Assembly (NCBI GenBank): GCA_029937205.1
Contig: JAPYQV010000116.1
Span: 1 to 7,677, forward strand
Origin: Alphaproteobacteria bacterium
Lineage (GTDB): Bacteria; Pseudomonadota; Alphaproteobacteria; UBA828
Direction: 5' to 3'
Length of the DNA: 7,677 nt
Shown: positions 1 to 7,372 of the stretch, piece after piece
How the letters are laid out: each line of letters opens with the position of its first letter
How positions within the stretch are numbered: the first letter of the stretch is position 1
Notes under the pieces: generated by a model
What the model saw: only the letters and a program-made list of their open reading frames with translations
The model's database searches: none
What the model was told of the DNA's origin: nothing
Translations under genes and position numbers: made by a program

Positions 1-1657
1 GAGACAGGTCATTCACAGCGGGCGCAACGATCTCAACCCGGAGAAGACGCGTTTTGCCGTCCATACGGAGGCCCGCGATCTGGCCGATGTGATGGCCGAG
101 GCCGATGTCTTTCTCGGCCTCTCCGGACCGGGCACCCTCAGCACCGATATGGTGAAGGTCATGGCGCGCGATCCGATCATCCTCGCGCTTGCCAACCCGA
201 CCCCGGAGATCATGCCGGAGGACGCCATTGCAGTCCGGCCCGATGCGATCATCGCCACCGGCCGCTCGGACTATCCCAACCAAGTCAATAATGTGCTGTG
301 TTTCCCGTTTATTTTCCGCGGCGCCCTCGATTGCGGCGCGACGGAGATAAATATGGAAATGAAGCTCGCCTGCGTGCGTGCTATCGCCGATATCACCATG
401 GCGGAATCGAGCGATATCGTCGCCAACGCTTACGGCGACCATTCAATCAAGTTCGGTCGCGATTACATTATTCCGAAACCTTTCGATCCGCGCCTGATCA
501 GCACGGTGCCCGTTGCTGTGGCCGAAGCGGCCATGAAGAGCGGCGTTGCCGAGCGCCCGATCAAGGATATGGCCGCCTATAAACAACAGCTCTCCGGCCA
601 GATATACCGTTCCGGCTATGTCATGAAGAGCGTCTTCGAACAGGCCAAGAAGGACCCCAAGCGCGTCGTTTACGCCAATGGCGAGGAAGACCGGGTGTTG
701 CGCGCCGTGCAGCAGGCGCTTGACGAGGGCATTGCCCTGCCAATCCTGATCGGCCGCCCGTTCCGCATTCAGGAGAAGATCGAAAATTTGTCGCTGCGTT
801 TGAAAATCGATAAGGATGTTTCCATCGTCGATCCGGCGAGCTACGAAAAATACGACCATTATGCGCGCTCCTATCACGATTTGATGGGCCGCGCTGGGGC
901 GTCGCCGAAAACGGCACGCATGGTTCTGCGTTCCCAGAACACGGTGATTGCGGCGATGATGGTGCGCCTCGGCGATGCCGACGCCATGGTCGGCGGCCCG
1001 GTCAGCCTTTATCGCCCCGAGCTTCTGCATGTGCTGGATGTTATCGGGCTACGCGAAGGTGTGATCGCCGCCGCCGCCATGCAGGTTTTGATTCTCGACA
1101 AGGGCGTGTTCTTCCTGTCCGACACCCATGTGACGGAAGACCCAACGCCGGAGGAAATATATCAATCGGCGGTACTTGCGGCGGAGCAGGTGAAGCGCTT
1201 CGGCGTCGAGCCTAAAATGGCGCTGCTCTCTTCATCCAATTTTGGCAGCAATGATTTTGCCCAGTCGGTGAAGATGCGCAAAGCCCTGCAAATCCTGCAC
1301 GAGCGCGCGCCGGCGCTTGAAGTGGAAGGCGAGATGCATGGCGATACGGCGCTGAACGAGGACATTCGCAATGAAATGTTCCCCAATTCCCGCCTGAGCG
1401 GACAGGCCAACACGTTGATCCTGCCCGATCTGACGTCCGCCAATATTGCCTACAATCTGGTCAAGACCCTGTCCAACGGCATCTCGGTCGGGCCGCTGCT
1501 GCTCGGCCTCTCGGCGCCGGCCCATGTCCTGCATGGTTCGGCGACGGTGCGCGGTGTGCTCAACATCACCGCCGTGGCAGTGGTCGAGGCACAACCCGTT
1601 CGATTGAGCACAATATCGCCCGTGCCATCGACGCCCAGGCCGGCTGACCGGACATGA
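1..1657 (+). CDS. maeB: NADP-dependent malic enzyme with phosphotransacetylase-like C-terminal domain, 5' partial
   Basis: Oxidatively decarboxylates malate to pyruvate and CO2 with NADP+ reduction, needing Mg2+ or Mn2+; cytosolic. The frame is open from base 2 and enters from outside the window, so the N-terminal malic domain (roughly 200 residues, judged from the usual ~760-residue family length) is missing. Visible first is the end of the NAD(P)-binding domain: HSGRNDLNPEKTRFA near the left edge, ADVFLGLSGPGTL, the hallmark IIATGRSDYPNQVNNV (about 248-295) and DYIIPKPFDPRL (about 461-496). After a linker, a phosphotransacetylase-like domain runs from about 617 to 1590 (YANGEEDRVLRAV, MVGGPVSLYRPE, GPLLLGLSAPAHVLHGSATVRG). 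In MaeB enzymes this domain is thought to be regulatory (acetyl-CoA sensing) rather than catalytic. The last ~20 residues are Pro/Ser-rich and look like a frameshifted tail; see the separate entry. The stop codon overlaps the mgtE start. Confidence 0.93.
   Translation, partial: RQVIHSGRNDLNPEKTRFAVHTEARDLADVMAEADVFLGLSGPGTLSTDMVKVMARDPIILALANPTPEIMPEDAIAVRPDAIIATGRSDYPNQVNNVLCFPFIFRGALDCGATEINMEMKLACVRAIADITMAESSDIVANAYGDHSIKFGRDYIIPKPFDPRLISTVPVAVAEAAMKSGVAERPIKDMAAYKQQLSGQIYRSGYVMKSVFEQAKKDPKRVVYANGEEDRVLRAVQQALDEGIALPILIGRPFRIQEKIENLSLRLKIDKDVSIVDPASYEKYDHYARSYHDLMGRAGASPKTARMVLRSQNTVIAAMMVRLGDADAMVGGPVSLYRPELLHVLDVIGLREGVIAAAAMQVLILDKGVFFLSDTHVTEDPTPEEIYQSAVLAAEQVKRFGVEPKMALLSSSNFGSNDFAQSVKMRKALQILHERAPALEVEGEMHGDTALNEDIRNEMFPNSRLSGQANTLILPDLTSANIAYNLVKTLSNGISVGPLLLGLSAPAHVLHGSATVRGVLNITAVAVVEAQPVRLSTISPVPSTPRPADRT
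1591..1647 (+). other. maeB: Probable 1-base frameshift at the maeB 3' end; original C-terminus readable in the neighbouring frame
   Basis: The open maeB frame continues after VVEAQ into a Pro/Ser/Thr-rich tail (PVRLSTISPVPSTPRPA) with codons uncommon here (ATA, ACA, CCA, AGG). Reading one base back from about 1597 gives RSIEHNIARAIDAQAG and a stop at 1645-1647, a helix-forming ending of the expected type. The simplest reading is one base lost within CAACCCGTT (1592-1600), so the ancestral end would be VVEAQ-x-RSIEHNIARAIDAQAG, stopping 6 bases before the mgtE ATG. Whether this is a real mutation or a sequence error cannot be told from one sequence. The shift falls after the folded domain, so the enzyme probably still works. 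Confidence 0.6.
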
Positions 1658-3054
1658 CGAGCGGAGCGCCGAAGCGGGAGGTGCTCCCCGAAGCAAGCAA
1701 CGAAGAAGGACTCTACGCCTTAACTGCCGCTCTGGTGCGGACGGTTCGCAACGCCGTCGACCGGAGTGATTCGGACGGATTGCGCGAATTGATCGCACCG
1801 CTGCACGACGCTGACATTGCCGATTTAATTGAACGCCTGCCCAGTGATGACCGTCACCAATTCGTTTCCCTGGCCGGCGATGCGGTAAGCGGCGAAGTGC
1901 TCGCCTTCATCGAAGATGATGTGCGCGAAACCATTATTCGCCAGCTCGATGCCCACAAAGTTGCCGAGGCCATCTCCGACCTGGACACCGACGATGCGGT
2001 TGCGGTGCTTGAGGACCTCGATCCGCCGCAGCAGCGCGAAATCCTTGAGGCCCTGCCGAACCAGGCGGACCGCATCGGCGTTCAGGAAAGCCTGACCTAT
2101 CCGGAGAACAGCGCCGGGCGCCTGATGCAGCGCGAGGTGATCAGCCTGCCGGCCTTCTGGACGGTTGGGCAGACCATCGATTTCATGCGCGAGAACGACG
2201 ATTTACCGGATGATTTCTATGAAATTTTCGTCGTCAATCCACGCCAGGAACCGATCGGCACCGTGCGCCTCAATCGCCTGCTGCGCAGTCAAAGACCGAT
2301 CCGCCTGCGCGATATTATGGAGCGCGAACTGCATGTCATACCGGCGGATACCGACCAGGAGGAGATCGGCTTCGTTTTCGATCAATACGATCTAATTTCG
2401 GCACCGGTGGTAGGCGCCAGCGGGCGCCTGATCGGCATGATTACCGTCGACGATGTGCTCGATGTCGTTCAGGAAGAGGCGGAAGAGGATATATTCCGCC
2501 TAAGCGGCGTGCAGGAGGCGGATATCTACCGCGCCGCGCTGCAAACGGCGGGCGGGCGCTTCATCTGGTTGCTGGTCAATCTGGCAACCGCCATTCTCGC
2601 GTCCTTCGTGATCTATCAGTTTTCCGGCACCATCGACCAAATGGTGGCGCTCGCCGTTCTGATGCCGATTGTCGCCTCCATGGGCGGCAATGCCGGTACC
2701 CAAACTTTGACCGTTGCGGTACGCGCTATCGCCACCAAGGATCTCTCGCTCAGCAATGTCCACCGGGTGTTCGGCAAGGAGACGATTGTCGGATTGTTGA
2801 ACGGCATTGTGTTCGCTGTCCTGACCGGCGGCGTGGCGGCCGCCTGGTACGCGGATATGGCGCTCGGCTTTGTGATCGGCGGCGCCATGGTCATCAACAT
2901 GCTGGTGGCCGGCATGTTCGGCCTGATCATTCCGGTGGTGCTCTGGCGTTTGCGCATCGATCCGGCAACGGCGGCGGGCGTGCTCTTGACTACCGTCACC
3001 GATGTGATCGGGTTTTTGGCCTTTCTGGGGCTGGCTGGCATGTTCCTCCTCTAG
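1654..3054 (+). CDS. mgtE: Magnesium transporter MgtE
   Basis: Inner-membrane Mg2+ channel/transporter, gated in this family by Mg2+ binding to its cytosolic domains. Its 466 residues match the usual ~450. Domain order is standard: an acidic helical MgtE-N domain (about 45-155, with [21 protein letters not shown]), two CBS domains (about 158-215 and 222-275), an acidic connecting helix ([14 protein letters not shown], from about 273), then five hydrophobic segments at about 303-324, 330-358, 374-398, 402-428 and 437-466. The signature [17 protein letters not shown] is present (GGNAGTQ at 344-350). In the last segment [12 protein letters not shown] carries Asp450, the position of the conserved pore Mg2+ ligand of the family. 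The ATG at 1654 has no convincing Shine-Dalgarno and overlaps the upstream frame as ATGA, suggesting translation coupled to maeB. No Mg2+ riboswitch leader is possible within so short a junction. Confidence 0.95.
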   Translation: MTSGAPKREVLPEASNEEGLYALTAALVRTVRNAVDRSDSDGLRELIAPLHDADIADLIERLPSDDRHQFVSLAGDAVSGEVLAFIEDDVRETIIRQLDAHKVAEAISDLDTDDAVAVLEDLDPPQQREILEALPNQADRIGVQESLTYPENSAGRLMQREVISLPAFWTVGQTIDFMRENDDLPDDFYEIFVVNPRQEPIGTVRLNRLLRSQRPIRLRDIMERELHVIPADTDQEEIGFVFDQYDLISAPVVGASGRLIGMITVDDVLDVVQEEAEEDIFRLSGVQEADIYRAALQTAGGRFIWLLVNLATAILASFVIYQFSGTIDQMVALAVLMPIVASMGGNAGTQTLTVAVRAIATKDLSLSNVHRVFGKETIVGLLNGIVFAVLTGGVAAAWYADMALGFVIGGAMVINMLVAGMFGLIIPVVLWRLRIDPATAAGVLLTTVTDVIGFLAFLGLAGMFLL

Positions 3055-3074
3055 TAATCTCCGGCATGCCCAAG

Positions 3075-3079
3075 AGGAG
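3075..3079 (+). promoter_or_regulatory. Ribosome binding site for isovaleryl-CoA dehydrogenase
   Basis: AGGAG lies 6 bases before the ATG at 3086, within the 31-base gap after mgtE. It is the best Shine-Dalgarno in the left half and fixes that start. No terminator-like hairpin is visible in this gap, so read-through from mgtE is possible. Confidence 0.8.
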
Positions 3080-3085
3080 AAGAAA

Positions 3086-4258
3086 ATGATTCCAAATCGA
3101 TGGCCCGGCCTTAATTTCGGCCTGGGCGAGACCGCCGACATGATTCGCGATACGGTCGAGAGCTTTTCGGCGACGGAAATTGCGCCGCGTGCCGCAGAAA
3201 TCGACCGCAGCAACGAGTTCCCGCGCGATCTCTGGCCGCGTCTCGGCGAGCTCGGCCTGCTTGGCATCACAGTGGAAGAGGAGCTCGGCGGTTCTGGCCT
3301 CGGCTATCTCGAACATGCCGTCGCCATGGAGGAAATCAGCCGCGCCTCGGCCTCGGTCGGCTTGAGCTACGGTGCCCACTCCAACCTTTGCGTCAATCAA
3401 TTGCGGCGCAACGGCAATGAAACGCAGAAACAGAAATATTTGCCCAAACTGATCTCCGGAGCGCATGTCGGCGCGCTCGCCATGAGCGAGCCCGGTGCCG
3501 GCTCGGACGTCGTCGGCATGAGTACACGTGCCGAAAAAAAGGGCGACCGTTATGTTTTGAACGGCAGTAAGATGTGGATCACCAACGGCCCGGATTCGGA
3601 AGTGCTGGTGGTCTACGCCAAAACAGACCCGGAGGCCGGCAGCCGGGGCATTACCGCCTTTATTATCGAGAAGGGCATGGCCGGATTTTCGACGGCGCAG
3701 AAGCTCGACAAGCTCGGCATGCGCGGCTCCAACACCTGTGAATTGGTGTTCGAGGATTGCGAGGTGCCGGAGGAAAATATCCTCGGCGAACTCAACAAGG
3801 GCGTGAACGTGTTGATGAGTGGGCTCGATTACGAACGCGCGGTTCTGGCTGCCGGGCCGCTCGGCATCATGCAGGCCTGCATGGATTGCGTCCTGCCCTA
3901 TGTGCATGAGCGCAAACAGTTCGGTAAGCCGATCGGCGAATTTCAACTGATGCAGGGCAAGCTCGCCGATATGTACACCACGATGAATTCGGCCCGCGCC
4001 TATGTTTACACCGTGGCAAAGGCCTGCGACCGCGGCGAAACCAGCCGCAAGGACGCCGCCGGCGCCATTCTCTACGCGTCGGAGAAGGCGACCTGGATGG
4101 CGCTCGAGGCGATCCAGGCCCTGGGCGGCATGGGCTACATCAACGAATCGCCCCCAGGTCGCCTGCTGCGTGATGCCAAACTTTATGAAATCGGCGCCGG
4201 AACCAGCGAGATTCGCCGCATGTTGATCGGCAGAGAATTGTTTAACGACACGATGTAA
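3086..4258 (+). CDS. ivd: Isovaleryl-CoA dehydrogenase
   Basis: FAD flavoenzyme that oxidises isovaleryl-CoA to 3-methylcrotonyl-CoA in leucine degradation, passing electrons to electron-transfer flavoprotein; cytosolic. Its 390 residues are full length. The three acyl-CoA dehydrogenase domains are visible: N-terminal helical (about 8-118), middle beta (about 122-220, with [11 protein letters not shown] from 132 and [19 protein letters not shown]) and C-terminal helical (about 230-385). The isovaleryl-specific signature is clear. The catalytic base lies in [15 protein letters not shown] (Glu250), while the usual site near the C-terminus reads [12 protein letters not shown], with Ala where most family members have Glu. 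[24 protein letters not shown] and [22 protein letters not shown] also match mitochondrial IVD closely. The usual partners (methylcrotonyl-CoA carboxylase subunits, methylglutaconyl-CoA hydratase, HMG-CoA lyase) do not follow; a thiolase does, after an A+T-rich gap. The name liuA is also used for this gene. Confidence 0.94.
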   Translation: MIPNRWPGLNFGLGETADMIRDTVESFSATEIAPRAAEIDRSNEFPRDLWPRLGELGLLGITVEEELGGSGLGYLEHAVAMEEISRASASVGLSYGAHSNLCVNQLRRNGNETQKQKYLPKLISGAHVGALAMSEPGAGSDVVGMSTRAEKKGDRYVLNGSKMWITNGPDSEVLVVYAKTDPEAGSRGITAFIIEKGMAGFSTAQKLDKLGMRGSNTCELVFEDCEVPEENILGELNKGVNVLMSGLDYERAVLAAGPLGIMQACMDCVLPYVHERKQFGKPIGEFQLMQGKLADMYTTMNSARAYVYTVAKACDRGETSRKDAAGAILYASEKATWMALEAIQALGGMGYINESPPGRLLRDAKLYEIGAGTSEIRRMLIGRELFNDTM

Positions 4259-4309
4259 CCAACTGGTATAAATAATTAAAATATAAATGCTGCAATTGCT
4301 AAATATGAG

Positions 4310-4329
4310 GCACTTGGATTTCGCACTTG
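4310..4329 (+). repeat. Direct repeat GCACTTG x2 overlapping the putative -35 region
   Basis: GCACTTG occurs at 4310-4316 and 4323-4329, 13 bases apart start to start, the first copy overlapping the candidate -35. A short direct repeat here could be a regulator site, but 7-base identity is weak evidence and 13-base spacing is not an obvious helical turn. Confidence 0.3.
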
Positions 4330-4343
4330 CAATATAATATAAT
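4314..4343 (+). promoter_or_regulatory. Candidate sigma70-type promoter for the thiolase operon
   Basis: TTGGAT (4314-4319) as -35 and TATAAT (4338-4343) as -10 are separated by 18 bases. A second TATAAT overlaps just upstream (4333-4338) but would leave only 13 bases to the same -35. Transcription would begin near 4350, giving a leader of about 45 bases before the ATG at 4395. A+T-rich DNA produces TATAAT by chance easily, so the exact assignment is tentative, though the location is right. Confidence 0.5.
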
Positions 4344-4355
4344 AATAAGGCAGCG

Positions 4356-4375
4356 TTGGCCGGCGAGCGGCCCAA
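4356..4375 (+). promoter_or_regulatory. Short hairpin in the putative 5' leader of the thiolase mRNA
   Basis: TTGGCCG (4356-4362) can pair with CGGCC-C-AA (4368-4375, one bulged C) around a GCGAG loop. The stem is followed by TTGGC and the ribosome binding site, not by a T run, so it does not look like a terminator. It may stabilise the leader or affect ribosome access. Such stems are common by chance in G+C-rich DNA. Confidence 0.35.
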
Positions 4376-4382
4376 TTGGCAA

Positions 4383-4386
4383 AGGA
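4383..4386 (+). promoter_or_regulatory. Ribosome binding site for the thiolase gene
   Basis: AGGA within AAAGGAAA, 8 bases before the ATG at 4395. It supports that ATG as the start; the protein then begins in the usual thiolase manner (PIVIVGMARTPMGGFQG). Confidence 0.75.
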
Positions 4387-4394
4387 AATAGCGC

Positions 4395-5594
4395 ATGAGT
4401 GACGGACCCACAAAGGACCCAATTGTGATTGTCGGCATGGCGCGGACTCCCATGGGCGGGTTTCAGGGCGATCTGGCGGGCGCCACCGCCTCGGAACTGG
4501 GTGCGACCGCGATCCGCGCCGCGTTGGCGCGCGCCGGGCTCGCCGGCGAGGATGTCGATGAGGTCGTGATGGGCAACATACTTTCAGCCGGGCAGGGGCA
4601 GGCGCCGGCGCGCCAGGCCTCGATTGGCGGCGGCATTCCGCAATCCGTCGGCGCCACCACGATTAACAAAATGTGTGGCTCCGGCATGAAGGCGGCCATG
4701 TTCGCCCATGACATGATCACCGCCGAAACCAATGACATCATGGTGGCGGGCGGTATGGAGAGCATGAGCAATGCGCCCTATCTGCTCGACCGAGCGCGCC
4801 AGGGTTACCGCATGGGGCACGGCGCGGTGAAAGATCATATGTTCCTGGATGGCCTCGAGGATGCCTATGAGAAGGGCACTCTGATGGGCGTGTTTGCCGA
4901 GGCGACGGCGCAGAAATACCAATTTACCCGCGAGCAGCAGGATGAATTCGCCATTACCTCGCTGAACCGCGCCCGCACCGCTATCGAGGACGGCTCGTTC
5001 GAGGGCGAAATTGCGCCGTTTACCGTCAAGACCCGCAAGGGCGAGACGGTCGTGAGCCAGGACGAGCAACCGCCGAAAGCGAATTTCGATAAGATCCCGA
5101 AACTGCGCGCGGCCTTCGCCAAGGACGGCTCGGTCACGGCGGCCAATTCGAGCTCCATATCCGACGGCGCCGCGGCGCTGGTGCTGATGCGCCGCTCCGC
5201 AGCCGATAAGCGCGGCCTGAAGCCGCTTGGCATAATTCGCGGCCACGCCACTCATGCCCATGAGCCGGAATGGTTCACCACCGCGCCGGGTCCGGCGATT
5301 ACCGGCCTGCTCGACAAAGTCGGTTGGACCAAGGACGAAGTCGGCCTGTTCGAGATCAACGAGGCTTTTGCCGTCGTCACCATGGCGGCAATGCGCGATT
5401 GCGACATTCCGCACGACAGGGTCAATGTCCATGGCGGCGCCTGTGCGCTCGGCCATCCGATCGGCGCGTCCGGCGCCCGCCTGATCGTCACCCTGTTGGC
5501 GGCGATGGAGAAATATGGCGAGGACAAGGGGCTCGCCGCTTTGTGCATCGGTGGCGGTGAGGCAACCGCCATTGCCGTCGAGCGCGTGCACTGA
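4395..5594 (+). CDS. Thiolase, acetyl-CoA C-acetyltransferase type
   Basis: Joins or cleaves acyl-CoA thioesters: two acetyl-CoA to acetoacetyl-CoA and CoA, or the reverse (thiolysis). Its 399 residues are full length. All catalytic elements are present: nucleophile Cys94 in NKMCGSGMKAAMFAHDM, NEAF at 322-325, His354 in GGACALGHPIGASGAR, and the second Cys384 in CIGGGEATAIAVE. GGMESMSNAPYLL and ANSSSISDGAAALVLM are further family signatures. Between acyl-CoA dehydrogenases it most likely works in the degradative direction, releasing acetyl-CoA, but sequence alone does not separate a short-chain acetyltransferase (AtoB/PhaA-like) from a broader 3-ketoacyl-CoA thiolase, so no symbol is given. 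It appears to be the first gene of a four-gene operon; its stop codon shares a base with the next start (TGATG). Confidence 0.93.
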   Translation: MSDGPTKDPIVIVGMARTPMGGFQGDLAGATASELGATAIRAALARAGLAGEDVDEVVMGNILSAGQGQAPARQASIGGGIPQSVGATTINKMCGSGMKAAMFAHDMITAETNDIMVAGGMESMSNAPYLLDRARQGYRMGHGAVKDHMFLDGLEDAYEKGTLMGVFAEATAQKYQFTREQQDEFAITSLNRARTAIEDGSFEGEIAPFTVKTRKGETVVSQDEQPPKANFDKIPKLRAAFAKDGSVTAANSSSISDGAAALVLMRRSAADKRGLKPLGIIRGHATHAHEPEWFTTAPGPAITGLLDKVGWTKDEVGLFEINEAFAVVTMAAMRDCDIPHDRVNVHGGACALGHPIGASGARLIVTLLAAMEKYGEDKGLAALCIGGGEATAIAVERVH

Positions 5595-5596
5595 TG
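5592..5596 (+). promoter_or_regulatory. TGATG stop-start overlap coupling thiolase and DUF1989 translation
   Basis: The thiolase stop TGA (5592-5594) shares its A with the next ATG (5594-5596). No clear Shine-Dalgarno precedes this ATG, so ribosomes finishing the thiolase probably reinitiate here. This suggests linked, near-equal expression of the two proteins. Confidence 0.75.
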
Positions 5597-6187
5597 CCAG
5601 TTACGGTTCCGGCGCGCCTCGGCAAGGCGCTCAGGCTGGATGCCGGCAAGCGCGTCAAGCTCGTCAATACGCATGGCTCCCAGGTCGTCGATACCTGGGC
5701 CTTCAATGCGATGGACCTCAACGAGTTCATGTCCATGGAGCATAGCCGCGCGGCTATCGGCGGCATCTTTCCTCATGTCGGCGACACTATGGTGAGCAAC
5801 CGGCGCGCGCCGTTCCTCACGCTTGTGGAAGATAGCTCGCCTGGGCTTCACGATACCCTGATCGCCGCCTGCGACCGTTATCGCTATGAACAGCTTGGTT
5901 GCGAAGGCCACCACGATAGTTGCACCGACAATCTCGCCGCAGCGCTCGGCGAACTTGGTATGACGCCGCCCGAAACGCCGGCACCGTGGAACATGTGGAT
6001 GAATATTCCGGTGGCCGAGGATGGCTCAGTCAGTTTCGAGCCACCCTTAAGCAAGACTGGCGACTATGTCGTGCTGCGCGCCGAGATTGACGCGGTGGTG
6101 GTGTTTTCCTGCTGTCCGCAGGATATGATTCCCATCAACGGCGCCGATTGCGTGCCCAAGGATTGCCATTTCGAAATATTGCCCTGA
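5594..6187 (+). CDS. DUF1989 (urea carboxylase-associated) family protein
   Basis: A soluble 197-residue protein with no signal peptide or membrane segment. Family signatures are clear: [21 protein letters not shown] (about 18-38), [45 protein letters not shown] (His106, His107, Cys110), [35 protein letters not shown] (Cys173, Cys174) and [11 protein letters not shown] near the end. The conserved His/Cys residues suggest a metal site. Characterised relatives are the subunits of carboxyguanidine deiminase (CgdA/CgdB), next to guanidine/urea carboxylase genes. Here there is one copy and no carboxylase, transporter or amidohydrolase in view, so that reaction should not be assumed. Coupling to a thiolase and an acyl-CoA dehydrogenase suggests a different substrate, perhaps an amidine, amide or amino-acid-derived compound, but this is inference. 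Confidence 0.88.
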   Translation: MPVTVPARLGKALRLDAGKRVKLVNTHGSQVVDTWAFNAMDLNEFMSMEHSRAAIGGIFPHVGDTMVSNRRAPFLTLVEDSSPGLHDTLIAACDRYRYEQLGCEGHHDSCTDNLAAALGELGMTPPETPAPWNMWMNIPVAEDGSVSFEPPLSKTGDYVVLRAEIDAVVVFSCCPQDMIPINGADCVPKDCHFEILP

Positions 6188-6191
6188 ACAC

Positions 6192-6195
6192 GGAG
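6192..6195 (+). promoter_or_regulatory. Ribosome binding site deciding the start of the second acyl-CoA dehydrogenase
   Basis: GGAG lies 6 bases before the ATG at 6202. An in-frame ATG at 6148 would add 18 residues but lies inside the DUF1989 gene with no ribosome binding site, and the extra residues ([10 protein letters not shown]...) are unlike the family. The ATG at 6202 gives a normal N-terminus. Confidence 0.8.
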
Positions 6196-6201
6196 CCCCT
6201 G

Positions 6202-7356
6202 ATGAGCAACAACGGAAGCCAATTCCTGACCGAAGAACAAGGCATGATTCGCGATATGGCGCGGGACTTTGCCGCCAATGAGCTGACGCCCCACGCAGCC
6301 GAGTGGGACCGGAGTGGTGGCTTCCCCGAGGATATGTACAAGCGCATGGGCGCGCTCGGGTTGATGGGCATGATGATACCGGAGGAATATGGCGGCGCCG
6401 GCACGGATCACGTCGCCTATGCGCTGGCCATGGAGGAGGTCGCCGTCGGCGATGTCGGTACCTCGACCGCCATGAGCGTAAATAACTCCCTGGTCTGCGC
6501 CGGCATCCTTGGCTTCGGCTCGGAAGAACAGAAGGAACGCTTTCTGAAGCCGCTGGCGCGCGGCGAAATGCTCGGCGCTTTTTGTTTAACCGAACCGCAC
6601 ACCGGCTCGGATGCCGGGGCGCTCCGAACGCGCGCGGTGATGGACGGTAATTCCTACGTCATGAACGGCACCAAACAATTCATCACATCGGGTTCCAAGG
6701 CCGACGTGGCACTTGTATTCGCCGTGACCGACCCGGAGGCCGGCAAGAAGGGTTTGAGCTGCTTCATCGTGCCGACCGATACGGAAGGCTACACCGTCGC
6801 CAGCCATGAACAAAAACTAGGGCAAAGGGCGCACGACACCTGCCAGATCGTATTCGAGGATATGCGCCTGACGCTCGATCTCATGCTCGGCAATCCGGGC
6901 GAGGGTTACCGCGTTGCGCTTTCAAATCTGGAAGGCGGGCGCATCGGTATCGCCTCACAGGCACTTGGTGCCGCGCGTGCTGCTTACGAAGCGGCCCTGG
7001 CTTATGCCAAGGAGCGCGAAACCTTCGGCAAGCCGATCTTCGAGCATCAGGCAGTGAGCTTCCGTCTTGCCGACATGGCGACCCAGATCGAGGCGGCGCG
7101 CCTGTTGATCCATAACGCCGCGCGCCTGCGCGACGCCGGCCAACCGTGCATTAAAGAGGCCTGCATGGCCAAGCTGTTCGCTTCCGAAATGGCCGAGCAG
7201 GTTTGTTCAGACGCGATTCAGACATTCGGCGGCTACGGCTACCTCAATGATTTTCCGGTCGAGCGCTATTGGCGCGATATGCGGGTGTGCAAAATTTACG
7301 AAGGCACCAGCGACGTGCAGCGCATCGTCATCAGCCGCGCCATCGCAGCGGAGTAG
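6202..7356 (+). CDS. Acyl-CoA dehydrogenase, short/branched-chain type
   Basis: FAD enzyme introducing an alpha,beta double bond into an acyl-CoA, with electrons going to electron-transfer flavoprotein. Its 384 residues are normal. N-terminal helical domain about 5-120 ([26 protein letters not shown]), middle domain about 124-220 ([16 protein letters not shown] from Cys128, [11 protein letters not shown]), C-terminal domain about 230-384 ([42 protein letters not shown]). The catalytic base is Glu367 in [11 protein letters not shown], the common position; the site used by isovaleryl-CoA dehydrogenase (the E of LDYER) is Gly here (LEGGRIG). It therefore complements rather than duplicates the upstream ivd product. 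Butyryl-, isobutyryl- and 2-methylbutyryl-CoA are all possible substrates; sequence alone does not choose. It lies 14 bases after the DUF1989 gene and 16 before the next, in one operon. Confidence 0.92.
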   Translation: MSNNGSQFLTEEQGMIRDMARDFAANELTPHAAEWDRSGGFPEDMYKRMGALGLMGMMIPEEYGGAGTDHVAYALAMEEVAVGDVGTSTAMSVNNSLVCAGILGFGSEEQKERFLKPLARGEMLGAFCLTEPHTGSDAGALRTRAVMDGNSYVMNGTKQFITSGSKADVALVFAVTDPEAGKKGLSCFIVPTDTEGYTVASHEQKLGQRAHDTCQIVFEDMRLTLDLMLGNPGEGYRVALSNLEGGRIGIASQALGAARAAYEAALAYAKERETFGKPIFEHQAVSFRLADMATQIEAARLLIHNAARLRDAGQPCIKEACMAKLFASEMAEQVCSDAIQTFGGYGYLNDFPVERYWRDMRVCKIYEGTSDVQRIVISRAIAAE

Positions 7357-7360
7357 AGAA

Positions 7361-7365
7361 GGGAG
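7361..7365 (+). promoter_or_regulatory. Ribosome binding site for the 3'-terminal gene
   Basis: GGGAG, 7 bases before the ATG at 7373, in the 16-base gap after the acyl-CoA dehydrogenase stop. It supports this start and continuation of the operon. Confidence 0.8.
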
Positions 7366-7372
7366 TCACCAA

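Larger units (their letters stand above)
4259..4394 (+). other. A+T-rich intergenic regulatory region between ivd and the thiolase gene
   Basis: These 136 bases are the only real gap in the window. About 4261-4350 is markedly A+T-rich against G+C-rich genes. It contains runs of TATAA/ATAAT, a perfect 8-base palindrome GCAATTGC (4292-4299), a direct repeat of GCACTTG (4310-4316 and 4323-4329), a promoter-like -35/-10 pair and, in the G+C-rich last third, a small hairpin and a second palindrome CCAATTGG (4372-4379). No Rho-independent terminator for ivd is visible: there is no G+C-rich stem followed by a T run. It probably holds the promoter of the downstream operon. Confidence 0.7.

Noticed and set aside
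4259..4300. A possible terminator after ivd.
   Set aside because: The sequence is A+T-rich but has no stable G+C-rich stem followed by a T run.
4287..4337. A 16-codon Leu-rich mini-frame (MLQLLNMRHLDFALAI) in the A+T-rich gap, resembling an amino-acid-sensing leader peptide near leucine catabolism genes.
   Set aside because: There is no Shine-Dalgarno before it, it lies upstream of or across the best promoter candidate so would not be on that transcript, and no terminator/antiterminator stems follow. Leu-rich short frames arise easily by chance.
2996..4453. A 485-codon open frame on the - strand across ivd.
   Set aside because: It lies opposite a clear isovaleryl-CoA dehydrogenase gene, its composition (rich in Ala, His, Arg, Gly) is typical of the complement of G+C-rich codons, and it matches no family I recognise.
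4584..5591. A 335-codon open frame on the - strand across the thiolase gene.
   Set aside because: It is a shadow of the thiolase coding frame, with no recognisable domain and no plausible ribosome binding site.
6148..6201. An 18-residue N-terminal extension of the second acyl-CoA dehydrogenase from the ATG at 6148.
   Set aside because: It lies inside the DUF1989 coding sequence, lacks a ribosome binding site and does not resemble the family N-terminus; GGAG before 6202 marks a better start.
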